Position numbers and translations under genes: made by a program
Notes under the pieces: model-generated
The model's input: the letters and a program-made list of their open reading frames with translations, nothing else
What the model was told of the DNA's origin: nothing
The model's database searches: none
DNA from: Roseivivax halodurans JCM 10272
GTDB lineage: Bacteria; Pseudomonadota; Alphaproteobacteria; Rhodobacterales; Rhodobacteraceae
NCBI RefSeq assembly: GCF_000521785.1
Contig: NZ_JALZ01000013.1
Coordinates: 36,442-100,441, forward strand
Length of the DNA: 64,000 nt
Reading direction: 5' to 3'
Shown here: positions 44,809-55,646 of the stretch, one piece after another
Numbering within the stretch: position 1 is the stretch's first letter
How the letters are laid out: every line of letters begins with the position of its first letter

Positions 44809-46770
44809 ATGAGTCTGCCCCCCGGTTTCCTGGACGAATTGCGCAACCGCACGAGCCTGAGCCAGGTCGTGGGGCGCAAGGTCATGTGGGATCAGCGCAA
44901 GTCGCAGCAGGGCAAAGGTGACATGTGGGCACCGTGCCCGTTCCATCAGGAAAAGAGCGCGTCGTTCCACGTCGATGACCGCAAGGGCTTCTACTATTGC
45001 TTCGGCTGCCACGCGAAGGGCGACGCGATCTCGTTCATCCGCGAGACCGAGAACGTCGGCTTCATGGAGGCGGTGGAGATCCTCGCAGGCGAGGCGGGCA
45101 TGCAGATGCCCGCGAAGGACCCGCAGGCCAAGGAAAAGGCCGACCGCCGGACGCAGCTCGCCGAGGTGATGGAGGCCGCGGTGCGGTTCTACCGGATGCA
45201 GCTCGGCACCGGCGCGGCGCAGGAGGCGCGGGCCTATCTCGACCGGCGCAAGCTCGGGCCTGCGGCGCGGGATACCTTCGAGATCGGCTTCGCGCCGCCG
45301 GGCTGGCAGAGCCTCTTCGACCACCTGACGGGGCAGGGGATCGCGCCAGAGTTGATCATGGCGGCGGGCCTTGCGCGCGAGAGCCAGAAGGGCGGCAAGC
45401 CCTACGACGTCTTCCGCCACCGCATCATGTTCCCGATCCGCGACGGGCGGGGGCGGGCGATCGCCTTCGGCGGACGGGCGATGGATCCGGACGACAAGGC
45501 GAAATACCTCAACTCGCCCGAGACCGAGCTCTTCGACAAGGGGCGCAACCTCTACAATCTCGCCCCGGCGCGGGAGGCGTCGGGCAAGGGCGCGCCGCTG
45601 ATCGTAGCCGAGGGCTACATGGACGTGATCGCGCTGTCCGAGGGCGGGTTCCCGGCGGCTGTCGCCCCGCTCGGCACCGCGGTGACGGAGGCGCAGCTGC
45701 AGACGCTCTGGCGCGTGTCCGACGAGCCGGTGATCGCGCTCGACGGGGATGCGGCGGGCATCCGCGCCGCCTACCGGGTGATCGACCTCGCGCTGCCGCT
45801 CCTCGAGGCGGGGCGGTCCTTGCGCTTTGCGATCATGCCGCCGGGCAAGGACCCGGACGACATCATCCGCGGCGAGGGGCCGGAGGCGATCCGCCGGATC
45901 CTCGACGAGGCGGTGCCGACCGTGTCGCTGCTCTGGCGGCGCGAGACGGAAGGGCGGAGTTTCGACACGCCCGAGCGCAAGGCGGCGCTCGACAAGAGCC
46001 TGCGGGAGACGGTCAAGCGCATCCCCGACGAGACGCTGCGCTACCATTACGGCGAGGAGATCAAGCATCTGCGCTGGGAGCTGTTCCGTCCGGCGGGGCA
46101 GGGCGGGCAGCGCAAGCGCGGCGCGTGGAAGACAGGCTGGAAAGGCGCGAACGCCCCGGCGGTGCCCTCCGCAGAGACCAAGAACTCGCTGCTCGTAACG
46201 GGACAGGACCGGGCCGACCAGCTGATTCGCGAGGTCGTGATTCTCGCCGCGCTGATCTCGACGCCGGAAGTGCTGCCGGACTTCGAGGGGCAGGTAGAGG
46301 AGATGCCCTGCCTCGATCCGACCCACGCCGCCATGCGCGACGCGCTGCTGCGCATTCGGCCGGCAAACGGCGCCGAGGCGCGGGAGGCGGTCGCGGCGGC
46401 GATCGGGGCGGAAGCCCTTGAAACCGCGCTCTCGGCACCTCATCTGGCGATCGTGCCGTGCCTGCGCCGCCCCGGCGACGCCGAGTTCGCCGCCCTCACC
46501 ATCGGCGAGGAGCTGGCGAAGGTGACGGCGCGCTTCGGACGGCACGCCGCCGAGACAGAGGCGGTCGAGGATCTCGAGGCGCATGGCGACGAGGTCCTGA
46601 CCTGGCGGCTGCGTCAGGCCTCCGAGGAGTTTGCACGTGCCCAGCGGGCCGTGCGAGAGGACGACATCGAATACGATCTGGGCGACAACGGTGCCCGAAT
46701 CGACAGAGGCGAGCGCAACGCCTTCGCAGCGCTCATGGACACGATCCGGTTTGACAAGGGGCGTAAATAA
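44809..46770 (+). CDS. dnaG: DNA primase
   Basis: The 653-residue primase makes RNA primers for replication. The N-terminal zinc-binding domain has Cys43, His46, Cys64 and Cys67 (APCPFHQEK and YCFGCHAKGD). The TOPRIM core shows IVAEGYMDVIAL and ALDGDAAGIRAAY. The C-terminal third is the helicase-interaction domain. The ATG at 44809 begins SLPPGFLDELRNRTSLSQVV as in relatives, though its ribosome-binding site is weak; a start at 44698 would add an odd basic tail. It precedes rpoD, as in the classic macromolecular synthesis arrangement, but without rpsU, which lies elsewhere in the window. Confidence 0.96.
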   Translation: MSLPPGFLDELRNRTSLSQVVGRKVMWDQRKSQQGKGDMWAPCPFHQEKSASFHVDDRKGFYYCFGCHAKGDAISFIRETENVGFMEAVEILAGEAGMQMPAKDPQAKEKADRRTQLAEVMEAAVRFYRMQLGTGAAQEARAYLDRRKLGPAARDTFEIGFAPPGWQSLFDHLTGQGIAPELIMAAGLARESQKGGKPYDVFRHRIMFPIRDGRGRAIAFGGRAMDPDDKAKYLNSPETELFDKGRNLYNLAPAREASGKGAPLIVAEGYMDVIALSEGGFPAAVAPLGTAVTEAQLQTLWRVSDEPVIALDGDAAGIRAAYRVIDLALPLLEAGRSLRFAIMPPGKDPDDIIRGEGPEAIRRILDEAVPTVSLLWRRETEGRSFDTPERKAALDKSLRETVKRIPDETLRYHYGEEIKHLRWELFRPAGQGGQRKRGAWKTGWKGANAPAVPSAETKNSLLVTGQDRADQLIREVVILAALISTPEVLPDFEGQVEEMPCLDPTHAAMRDALLRIRPANGAEAREAVAAAIGAEALETALSAPHLAIVPCLRRPGDAEFAALTIGEELAKVTARFGRHAAETEAVEDLEAHGDEVLTWRLRQASEEFARAQRAVREDDIEYDLGDNGARIDRGERNAFAALMDTIRFDKGRK

Positions 46771-46896
46771 TCACGTGCCAATGCAATCGGGAAAAGAATC
46801 GGGCCCGTCGGGTGTGCGAATCACTTCATCGCGCTATCGATTCGGGTTAGTCGAATCGCCGTTACGCGAACCGGCCCCTCGAGAGGAGAGCTGACT

Positions 46897-48903
<2,007 letters not shown>

Positions 48904-48912
48904 GGAGCGGAT

Positions 48913-49197
48913 ATGGCTGGATTCTTCTCGAACCTGTTCGGCGGCGGCAACAAGGACGGCAGGCCCGCGCCGGCCGAGACCGTCGAATACAACGGCTACC
49001 ACATCACGCCCGAACCGTTGGCGGATGGTGGTCAGTTCCGTATCGCCGCCCTCATCGAATGCGATGTCGGCGGCGAGCGGAAGTCGCATCAGCTGATCCG
49101 CGCGGACGTGCTGAGCGACTACGATGCCGCCGTGGAGGCGTCGCTGTCCAAGGCGCGGCAGGCGATCGACCAGCAGGGCACGGCGCTCTTCGACTGA
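48913..49197 (+). CDS. HlyU-family protein
   Basis: The 94-residue protein matches the HlyU family, with VEYNGYHITPEPLADGGQFR and a C-terminal helix AVEASLSKARQAIDQQG. In Vibrio, HlyU (an ArsR-type name) is a virulence activator, but this short alphaproteobacterial family is a different, poorly characterised protein, so no regulatory role should be assumed. AAGGAG overlaps the rpoD stop region, and the 9-bp gap means co-transcription with rpoD. Confidence 0.8.
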   Translation: MAGFFSNLFGGGNKDGRPAPAETVEYNGYHITPEPLADGGQFRIAALIECDVGGERKSHQLIRADVLSDYDAAVEASLSKARQAIDQQGTALFD

Positions 49198-49210
49198 GGG
49201 GGCGCGTGGC

Positions 49211-49765
49211 TCAGCGCGCGCGCCAGTAGCGCCACGCCACCTTCGCGAGGTAGAAGGCCAGCGCCGCGGCTGCCACCAGGACCGGCAGGCGCGGCGACCA
49301 GACGTATCCCCAGACCGCGGAGACGAGCCCGCCGATCTTGTCGCCGATGCTGACGAGCAGGGTGGCCCAGACGATCGCCGCGGTGAAGGTGATCGGCACG
49401 TAGGCGGCGGTTTTCACCTTCGTGCCGGTGGCGATCAGCACCGGCGCGAGGAAGCGCGCGCCCGGCAGGAACCGGAAGATCGCGGTCAGCAGGAGAGGGC
49501 GCGAGAGGAAGCGCTGCATCAGCCTTTGCGCGAAGGGGTGCGAGAGCGCCTTCAGCACACGCCTGTGCTCGCGGAAGTAGCGGGCGCCATAATAGGTCAC
49601 GAGGTCGGTGGTCCAGCCCCCGGCCGCGACGGCGACGACAGTCCAGAAGAACGGAAAGATGCCGCGATGCGAGAGCACGCCCGCGGTGATCGCCACGGTG
49701 TCGCCCTCGAGGGCGCAACCGAGCCAGACGGCGATGAGGCCGTATTCCGAAATCAGGCCCTCGAT
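49211..49765 (-). CDS. DedA-family membrane protein with a non-canonical start
   Basis: This protein (about 184 residues) is a DedA/YqaA-type undecaprenyl-phosphate or lipid flippase candidate with four to five helices. Diagnostic parts are ALEGDTVAITAGVLSHRG and the RFLPGARFLAPVLIATGTK motif. The usual predicted start, a GTG at 49696, would fall inside the conserved EGD region and remove the first helix. Upstream the frame is open to a stop at 49817-49819 without ATG, GTG or TTG. An AAAGGA site at 49772-49777 is ideally spaced for an ATC at 49765, which gives an N-terminus like homologues (IEGLISEYGLIAVWLG). A CTG at 49756 is the alternative. Confidence 0.75.
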   Translation of the reverse strand: MEGLISEYGLIAVWLGCALEGDTVAITAGVLSHRGIFPFFWTVVAVAAGGWTTDLVTYYGARYFREHRRVLKALSHPFAQRLMQRFLSRPLLLTAIFRFLPGARFLAPVLIATGTKVKTAAYVPITFTAAIVWATLLVSIGDKIGGLVSAVWGYVWSPRLPVLVAAAALAFYLAKVAWRYWRAR

Positions 49766-49819
49766 GTCGCGTCCTTTCCCGCCATTGCGATTGACCGCGG
49801 TGCGGCGCTGGCTAGCTCA

Positions 49820-50209
49820 ATGCCCATGCCTGATTTTCGCACCACCTGCCATATCAATGCCGCGGTCCTTGTCGCGCTGTTCCTCGTCTACCTCATCCTG
49901 CCGGGGCTGCCGCTGGTCGCCTTCGACCAGACGGTGACGCCGGAGACGCGGTTCGTGACCCGTCGATCCGGGATCGTATTCCTCGGCCTCGCGGCGATGC
50001 TGATGCTCGCGCGGGACGCGCCGGCCTCGGTGTCGCGGCAGGCGATCGCCATAGGAATGATCGTGATCTGGGGAGGGCTCGCGATCTTCGGCGCACAGGC
50101 CATCCTGCGCGGGATCGCCGGATGGATGACCTGGGGCACCGTGGTGGTCGAGGTCGTACTGGCCGTTCTCTTCGTGCCGCACCTGCGCTCGGGCGTCGCC
50201 GAGCGCTAG
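49820..50209 (+). CDS. Small integral membrane protein, unknown function
   Basis: The 129-residue protein has about four hydrophobic helices: INAAVLVALFLVYLILPGL, SGIVFLGLAAMLMLA, IAIGMIVIWGGLAIFGAQ and WGTVVVEVVLAVLFV. It begins MPMPDFRTTCH. It diverges from the DedA gene; only about 50 bp separate the starts. No family is recognised. Longer frames upstream lie across the DedA gene and are rejected. Confidence 0.65.
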   Translation: MPMPDFRTTCHINAAVLVALFLVYLILPGLPLVAFDQTVTPETRFVTRRSGIVFLGLAAMLMLARDAPASVSRQAIAIGMIVIWGGLAIFGAQAILRGIAGWMTWGTVVVEVVLAVLFVPHLRSGVAER

Positions 50210-50253
50210 GCGCATGCCCGGCGCGGGGCCGGGCGGTGCTGCGGCGTGGCCGG

Positions 50254-50928
50254 TCAATTGACCGGCATGAGGTAGACTTCCTGCACGTTGGCCCGGGGAT
50301 CCGCCTCGAGCGCGTACATCACGCCATCGGCGACATCCTCGGGCTGAAGCTTGTCGGGCTTCGCCTCGTCGAAGAACGGCGTGTCGACCATGCCGGGCGC
50401 GATCACCGTGCAGCGGCCGCCGAACTCGCGCATCTCCTCGGCGAGATTGCCTCCATAGCCGTGCACGAACCATTTCGTCGCCGAGTAGACCGAGCCCTTG
50501 ATGTGCTTGCGGCCCGCCGCGGAGCCGGTGAGCACGAGATGGCCCTTGCTCTCGTGCAGGTGGGACATCGCCGCCTTGGCGGTCCAGAGCAAGCCGAGCA
50601 CGTTGAGTCGGATCATCTGCTCCCATTCCTCGGGATCGCCGCCCTCGGTGCCGCCGCCCGAGGAGCCGGTCCCGGCGTTGGCGAAGGCCGCATCGACGCC
50701 GCCATAGGCCTCGGCCACGGAGGCGATGGCCTTCTGCTGGTCAGCGAGGCTGGTCGCGTCACCGGGGACGGCCATCGCCCGGTCGCTGCCGATCTCTTCC
50801 ACCAGCGCGTCGAGCTTGTCCTTCGAGCGTGCGAAAAGACCGACATTCCAGCCCTTGGCGGCAGCGGCGCGGGCGGTCGCGGCGCCGATCCCGCTCGAGG
50901 CGCCGGTGATGAAGAGCGTGCGTGCCAT
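50254..50928 (-). CDS. Short-chain dehydrogenase/reductase
   Basis: The 224-residue SDR has the cofactor motif FITGASSGIGAATARAAA, NAG in FANAGTGS and the catalytic YSATK; the Ser in LTGSAAGRK completes the triad. Arg/Lys residues after the first strand (FARSKDK) suggest NADP. Substrate is not predictable. AGGAGACATCTC lies upstream of the ATG. It stands alone with convergent and divergent neighbours. Confidence 0.9.
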   Translation of the reverse strand: MARTLFITGASSGIGAATARAAAAKGWNVGLFARSKDKLDALVEEIGSDRAMAVPGDATSLADQQKAIASVAEAYGGVDAAFANAGTGSSGGGTEGGDPEEWEQMIRLNVLGLLWTAKAAMSHLHESKGHLVLTGSAAGRKHIKGSVYSATKWFVHGYGGNLAEEMREFGGRCTVIAPGMVDTPFFDEAKPDKLQPEDVADGVMYALEADPRANVQEVYLMPVN

Positions 50929-51106
50929 GAGATGTCTCCTTGTCCCTGGGGCCCGGTGTCCTCCGGGGTCGGCAGGACAACGCAGCAGGTCGCTCCGAAG
51001 TTGCCGGCGCGGTGGACAGCGCCGCGAACGTCACGTCGCGGCAGGCAGGAAGTGAAACTTTTCCGTCAGTTGCGGGGTTGGGTCTGCAAGAACAGGAGAT
51101 GATCCC

Positions 51107-51358
51107 ATGCCCCGCATTGCCCTCGCCACCCTCGGACTTGCCAGCATCGCGGCCGCGTCCATCGCGGCAGCGGGTGTTCTCGAACGCCCCGAACAGGACG
51201 TGATCGAGATCGAGGTAGCGCTCGATGAATTGAAGGAATGCCGCGAGACGCTAGCGCAGGTGGCGCAGATGCCGGCCGTCTCCGACAACGGCTCGCCGAT
51301 CTTCTTCGACAGCGCGCAGGACCTGCCCGGCGTGCGCTGCGTCGTCGCCGACGTCTGA
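51107..51358 (+). CDS. Small secreted or membrane-anchored protein, unknown function
   Basis: The 83-residue protein has a hydrophobic N-terminus (RIALATLGLASIAAASIAAA, about 3-22) that could be a signal peptide or anchor. The mature part has two Cys (ELKECRE and VRCVVA) and is acidic. AGGAGATGATCCC is a strong ribosome-binding site just before the ATG. No family is recognised. It is 61 bp before the UPF0047 gene. Confidence 0.65.
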   Translation: MPRIALATLGLASIAAASIAAAGVLERPEQDVIEIEVALDELKECRETLAQVAQMPAVSDNGSPIFFDSAQDLPGVRCVVADV

Positions 51359-51419
51359 GCATGAGCTTGTCTGGGCTCGTCCGCCGCAGGGTGCGGCCGC
51401 TCGATGACCGAGGCGCGGG

Positions 51420-51845
51420 ATGACCCCTCAGCAAACGACGTTCCAGATCCAAACGCGCGGGCCAGGTCTTTACGAGATGACGCGCGACGTCTCGGCGTGG
51501 GCCGGTCCGACGGGAACGACGGGTCTTCTCACTCTTTTCGTGCGACATACATCCGCCAGCCTTCTCATTCAGGAGAATGCCGATCCTGACGTGAGGCACG
51601 ACCTCGACGCGTTCTTCTCGCGCCTCGTGCCGCGGGCCGACGAGCCTGCGATGTCGTATCTCACGCACACGATCGAAGGGCCGGACGACATGCCGGCGCA
51701 TATTCGTGCCGCACTCCTTCCGGTTTCGCTGTCTATCCCGGTCGAGAACGGGGCTCTCTCGCTCGGTACGTGGCAGGGGATATACCTGTTCGAGCACCGC
51801 GACGCGCCGCACCGCCGCAATGTGGTCGCGCATCTCTCTGCCTGA
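51420..51845 (+). CDS. UPF0047 (YjbQ) family protein
   Basis: The 141-residue protein matches the YjbQ family of about 140-residue trimeric proteins, which show weak thiamine-phosphate synthase activity in vitro but whose physiological role is unsettled. Conserved parts are TLFVRHTSASLLIQENADPD, ALLPVSLSIPV and LGTWQGIYLFEHR, with His residues that bind a metal. The ATG at 51420 gives the standard N-terminus (QQTTFQIQT). It probably has its own promoter or shares one with the small gene before it. Confidence 0.88.
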   Translation: MTPQQTTFQIQTRGPGLYEMTRDVSAWAGPTGTTGLLTLFVRHTSASLLIQENADPDVRHDLDAFFSRLVPRADEPAMSYLTHTIEGPDDMPAHIRAALLPVSLSIPVENGALSLGTWQGIYLFEHRDAPHRRNVVAHLSA

Positions 51846-51985
51846 GACCGCAGGAAACCCCTTATCTTGCGGCGGAAAATCGCCCCTACCCAAATTCTGG
51901 ACAAGCTCCTATAGTGAATGTGGATAACTGGGGTCCGCCCCCATTTTGACGCGATTGATTTGAGACGACACGAAGGGGAACGGCC

Positions 51986-52453
51986 ATGCGCTGCCCGTTT
52001 TGCGGCAATATCGACACGCAGGTGAAGGATTCGCGCCCGGCCGAGGATCACGTCTCGATCCGCCGGCGCCGGTTCTGCCCGGCCTGCGGCGGTCGCTTCA
52101 CCACCTACGAGCGCGTGCAGCTGCGCGACCTCGTCGTCATCAAGTCGAATGGACGGCGCGAGGATTTCGACCGCGACAAGCTCGAGCGCTCGATCCGCAT
52201 CGCGATGCAGAAGCGCCCGGTGGAGCCCGAGCGGATCGACCAGATGATCAGCGGCATCGTGCGGCGGCTGGAATCGATGGGCGAGACCGACATTCCCTCG
52301 AAGCAGATCGGCGAGATCGTGATGGAGGCGCTGGCCCGGATCGACACCGTCGCCTATGTGCGCTTCGCGAGCGTCTACAAGAACTTCCAGGCCGCGGACG
52401 ATTTCGACAAGTTCGTCAGCGAGCTGCGCCCGGGGGCGCACGCGGAGAAGTGA
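51986..52453 (+). CDS. nrdR: Transcriptional repressor NrdR
   Basis: The 155-residue repressor controls ribonucleotide reductase genes in response to ATP/dATP. The zinc ribbon is formed by Cys3, Cys6, Cys31 and Cys34 (MRCPFCGN and FCPACGG). The ATP-cone domain (about 49-139) starts [20 protein letters not shown]. It overlaps the ribD region by GTGA if ribD starts early. The nrdR-ribD-ribE order is a well-known bacterial neighbourhood. Confidence 0.96.
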   Translation: MRCPFCGNIDTQVKDSRPAEDHVSIRRRRFCPACGGRFTTYERVQLRDLVVIKSNGRREDFDRDKLERSIRIAMQKRPVEPERIDQMISGIVRRLESMGETDIPSKQIGEIVMEALARIDTVAYVRFASVYKNFQAADDFDKFVSELRPGAHAEK

Positions 52454-52464
52454 ACCGAGGGGCG

Positions 52465-53568
52465 ATGAGCGCCGATGTGCGCCACATGGCCCATGCACTG
52501 AGCCTCGGGCGACGGGGCATGGGCAAGACCTGGCCGAACCCGGCGGTGGGCTGCGTGATCGTTTCGGACGACCGGATCGTCGGGCGGGGGTGGACCGGCG
52601 ACGGGGGACGGCCCCATGCGGAGACCCAGGCGCTTGCGATGGCCGGCGCGGCGGCGCGGGGCGCGACGGCCTACGTGACGCTGGAGCCCTGCGCGCATCA
52701 CGGACAGACGCCGCCCTGCACCGAGGCGCTGATCGCGGCCGGCATCGCGCGGGTCGTTGCGCCCGTCGAGGACAGCGATGCGCGGGTCGCGGGGCAGGGC
52801 TTCGCGGCTTTGCGCGCGGCGGGGATCGAGGTGGTGACGGGAGTGCTGGCGGGCGAGGCCGACGCCGACCATGCCGGGTTCTTCATGCGGGTCGAGCAGG
52901 GGCGACCACGGGTGACGCTGAAGCTCGCCACCAGTTTCGACGGGCGCATCGCCACCGCCACGGGCGAGAGCCGCTGGATCACCGGGCCGGAGGCGCGCGC
53001 CGTCGTGCACGGGATGCGCGCCCGCCACGATGCCGTTCTGATCGGGGCAGGCACCGCGCGCGCGGACGACCCGAGCCTGACGGTCAGGGGCTGGGGCGAG
53101 ATCCGCCAGCCGGTTCGGATCGTTGCCTCGCGCCTCCTCGACGTGCCACTGATGAGCCAGCTCGCGCAGACCGCAAAGGACGTGCCGGTCTGGATCTGCC
53201 ACGGTCCGGACGCGCCGCACGAGATGCATCGGGCATGGCAGGGCGTCGGCGCGACGCTCATCGGGTGTCCGCTGTCCGGACGAACGCTCGATGCGCGGGC
53301 GCTTCTGACGAAGCTCGGTGAGCAGGGACTCACGCGGGTCTTCTGCGAGGGCGGCGGATCGCTTGCGGCGACGCTCCTTTCGGCGGATCTGGTGGACGAG
53401 CTTGTGGGCTTCACCGCCGGGATCGCGCTCGGCGCCGAAGGGCAGCCGAGCCTTGGGGCGCTCGGCCTCGACCGGCTGCACGAGGCCCCGCGGTTCCGTC
53501 TCGTCGAGACCGGCGCGGTGGGGGGCGACGTCATGCACCGCTGGCTGCGCGGGCCCGAAGAGGGGTAG
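52465..53568 (+). CDS. ribD: Riboflavin biosynthesis bifunctional deaminase/reductase
   Basis: The 367-residue enzyme performs the second and third steps of riboflavin synthesis. The deaminase half (about 1-145) has zinc ligands His51, Cys76 and Cys85 with Glu53 as proton shuttle (PHAETQALA and EPCAHHGQTPPC). The reductase half (about 150-360) binds NADPH. I chose the ATG at 52465, which gives the usual MSxxxxxMAxALxLxxRG start; a GTG at 52450 overlaps the nrdR stop (GTGA) and is possible. ribE follows after about 195 bp. Confidence 0.94.
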   Translation: MSADVRHMAHALSLGRRGMGKTWPNPAVGCVIVSDDRIVGRGWTGDGGRPHAETQALAMAGAAARGATAYVTLEPCAHHGQTPPCTEALIAAGIARVVAPVEDSDARVAGQGFAALRAAGIEVVTGVLAGEADADHAGFFMRVEQGRPRVTLKLATSFDGRIATATGESRWITGPEARAVVHGMRARHDAVLIGAGTARADDPSLTVRGWGEIRQPVRIVASRLLDVPLMSQLAQTAKDVPVWICHGPDAPHEMHRAWQGVGATLIGCPLSGRTLDARALLTKLGEQGLTRVFCEGGGSLAATLLSADLVDELVGFTAGIALGAEGQPSLGALGLDRLHEAPRFRLVETGAVGGDVMHRWLRGPEEG

Positions 53569-53762
53569 CGTCCGGTTCGACCGCGGAACGCGCAAACGCC
53601 CGAGGCGAGGCACGCTGAGGCAGAAAAACAGGCGGCCGCGAGGTTGCCTTGGCCGCGGTGCGTGAGTATTGCCCGACACGTCCGCGAGGCGCGATCGCCG
53701 CGGGGACGATCGGCGCAAGAAAGGCCCGCGTCATCGGCGGGTCAGCCCGGAAGGGGGCATCC

Positions 53763-54350
53763 ATGTTTACCGGAATCGTCACCGATGTCGGAGAGATCCG
53801 CGAGCTCGAACAGCGGGGCGACCTGCGCGCGCGCATCGCCACGGGCTACGACACGAACGGCATCGAGCTTGGCGCCTCGATCGCCTGCGACGGGGTCTGC
53901 CTGACAGTCATCGGCACCGGGACCGACTGGTTCGACGTGCAGATCAGCGCCGAGACCGTGTCCAAGACCAATCTCGGGGCCTGGAACGTCGGGTATCGCA
54001 TGAACCTCGAGCGGGCGTTGCGGGTCGGCGACGAGCTTGGCGGGCATATCGTTTCCGGTCATATCGACGGCGTCGCCGAGATCGTGTCGATCCGCGACGA
54101 GGGCGACAGCACGAGGGTCACGCTGCGCGCGCCCAAGGAGCTGGCGAAGTTCATCGCGCCGAAGGGTTCGGTTGCGCTCAACGGCACGTCGCTGACGGTG
54201 AACGAGGTCGATGGGCGGGAGTTTGGGGTCAACTTCATCCCGCATACCAAGACGGTGACGACCTGGGGCGAGGTGCACGAAGGCGACCGCGCCAATCTCG
54301 AGATCGACACGCTCGCGCGCTACGTCGCGCGGCTCGCCGAGGCCGGCTAG
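53763..54350 (+). CDS. ribE: Riboflavin synthase, alpha subunit
   Basis: The 195-residue enzyme dismutates two lumazine molecules into riboflavin. It starts with the invariant MFTGIV and has two similar lumazine-binding repeats (about 1-95 and 96-190), with SGHIDGVAEIVSI at the junction and VALNGTSLTVNEV. AAGGGGGC precedes the ATG. No FMN riboswitch consensus is visible in the 195 bp upstream. Its TAG stop shares CTAG with the convergent MFS gene. Confidence 0.95.
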   Translation: MFTGIVTDVGEIRELEQRGDLRARIATGYDTNGIELGASIACDGVCLTVIGTGTDWFDVQISAETVSKTNLGAWNVGYRMNLERALRVGDELGGHIVSGHIDGVAEIVSIRDEGDSTRVTLRAPKELAKFIAPKGSVALNGTSLTVNEVDGREFGVNFIPHTKTVTTWGEVHEGDRANLEIDTLARYVARLAEAG

Positions 54351-55480
54351 GACCGGCGCGCCCGCGCAAGGATGGCGTGGGCGGTCGCGCCGGCGACGTA
54401 ACAGCCGGCGATGGCGGCGAGCGCGGCCCGCGGGCCCGCCGCCGCGATCAGCATCAGGAGCAGGGGCGTTCCGGCGAGGTTGCCGAGATTGCCCATCTGC
54501 GCGACCGCGCCGTTGGCGAGCGCACGCTCGCGGAGCGCAGGGTTGAGCTCGGGTATCGAGGCGAAGCTGCCCGCCTGCACGATTCCGAGGCAGAGGAAGA
54601 GCGCGACGGTCGGGAATGGCGCGCCGCCCGTCGCGAGGACGACCAGCGCGACGAGCGCCGAGGCCGTGAAGGCGCCGATGGTGACGGGGATCGCGGGGAG
54701 GCGCTTCAGCAACACGACCCCGAGCGACAGCGACGCGACGATCGAGGCGAGCGGCAGCGCCGAGGGCAGCCATGCCGGCATCTGCGGCCCCATGACCTGC
54801 GGCAGCAGCGTGAGGAGCGCGACGAAGGTCAGCGTGTAGAAGAGCCAGCCCCAGGCGGGCGCGGAGAGCCGCGCGTCGCCATAGAGGCGCAGGGGATTGA
54901 CCGTGACGCGCCCGGCTTTCGGATCGGGGCGTGGTGCTGGCAGGAGCAGAACGAGGATCAGCGCCATCGCGCCCATGTAGACGGCGTGGCCGCCGATCAG
55001 CGCGCCTAGGCCGTGCGACGCGATGATCCCGGGCCCGATCCAGGCGAGGAGGGCGAAGGCGACCCCGAAGAAGGTGCTCCAGAGCGTCATCGCGGCCGCG
55101 CGCCAGCGGTCCGGTGCGAGTTCCGCGATGAGCGTCGGGGCGGCGACGACAAGGCCGAGATGCGAGATACCTTCGACGACGCGAGCGGCGAGAAAGAGCG
55201 GCAACGGCGGCAGGAACGCCTCGAAGGCCGAGAGCATCGCGCCGAGGACGAGCGCGCCGACGAGCACTTGCTTTGCGCCGCGCCTTGCCACGACCGATCC
55301 CGCGACGAGGCCGAGCAGCAACCCCGAGAGCGACAGGAACGACACCGCGAAGCCGAGGAGTTTGCCGGCCTCGGGATAGGCGGCATCGAGCGCGCCGAAA
55401 CCGACGGCGAGCTTGGCGAATTGCGCGGCGGCGCCGAGGCCCGCGGCCCAGAGCGCGAAGATGGTGACAAGGTTGCGCAA
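54347..55480 (-). CDS. MFS transporter, substrate unknown
   Basis: The 377-residue major facilitator has about twelve helices and the motif-A-like loop SVVARRGAKQVLVGALVL in the first half. VVEGISHLGLVVAAPTLIAE matches DHA1-type drug or metabolite carriers. Translation probably starts at a TTG (55480): no ATG or GTG in frame gives a complete first helix, and the N-terminus RNLVTIFALWAAGL is otherwise normal. It is the convergent neighbour of ribE. The long minus-strand frame of 1041 residues across this region is an artefact. Confidence 0.85.
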   Translation of the reverse strand: MRNLVTIFALWAAGLGAAAQFAKLAVGFGALDAAYPEAGKLLGFAVSFLSLSGLLLGLVAGSVVARRGAKQVLVGALVLGAMLSAFEAFLPPLPLFLAARVVEGISHLGLVVAAPTLIAELAPDRWRAAAMTLWSTFFGVAFALLAWIGPGIIASHGLGALIGGHAVYMGAMALILVLLLPAPRPDPKAGRVTVNPLRLYGDARLSAPAWGWLFYTLTFVALLTLLPQVMGPQMPAWLPSALPLASIVASLSLGVVLLKRLPAIPVTIGAFTASALVALVVLATGGAPFPTVALFLCLGIVQAGSFASIPELNPALRERALANGAVAQMGNLGNLAGTPLLLMLIAAAGPRAALAAIAGCYVAGATAHAILARARRS

Positions 55481-55646
55481 AGACGGCCCCCCGGTTGCGG
55501 TCCGGTGCGCTCATCGCACGGGCGCCGGGTGGGGCCAAGGGAGGGGCGCGGAGGTGTTGCCTCCCGCAACGTCGACGGCAGGGCCTTGACCTTCCCGCAC
55601 GGGAAGGCGCAGGTCGGAAGGTGTCGCTTGAAACGGAGACGCCCCA

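Noticed and set aside
53569..53762. Possible FMN riboswitch before ribE
   Set aside because: The conserved RFN core sequences are absent; only general GC-rich pairing is seen.
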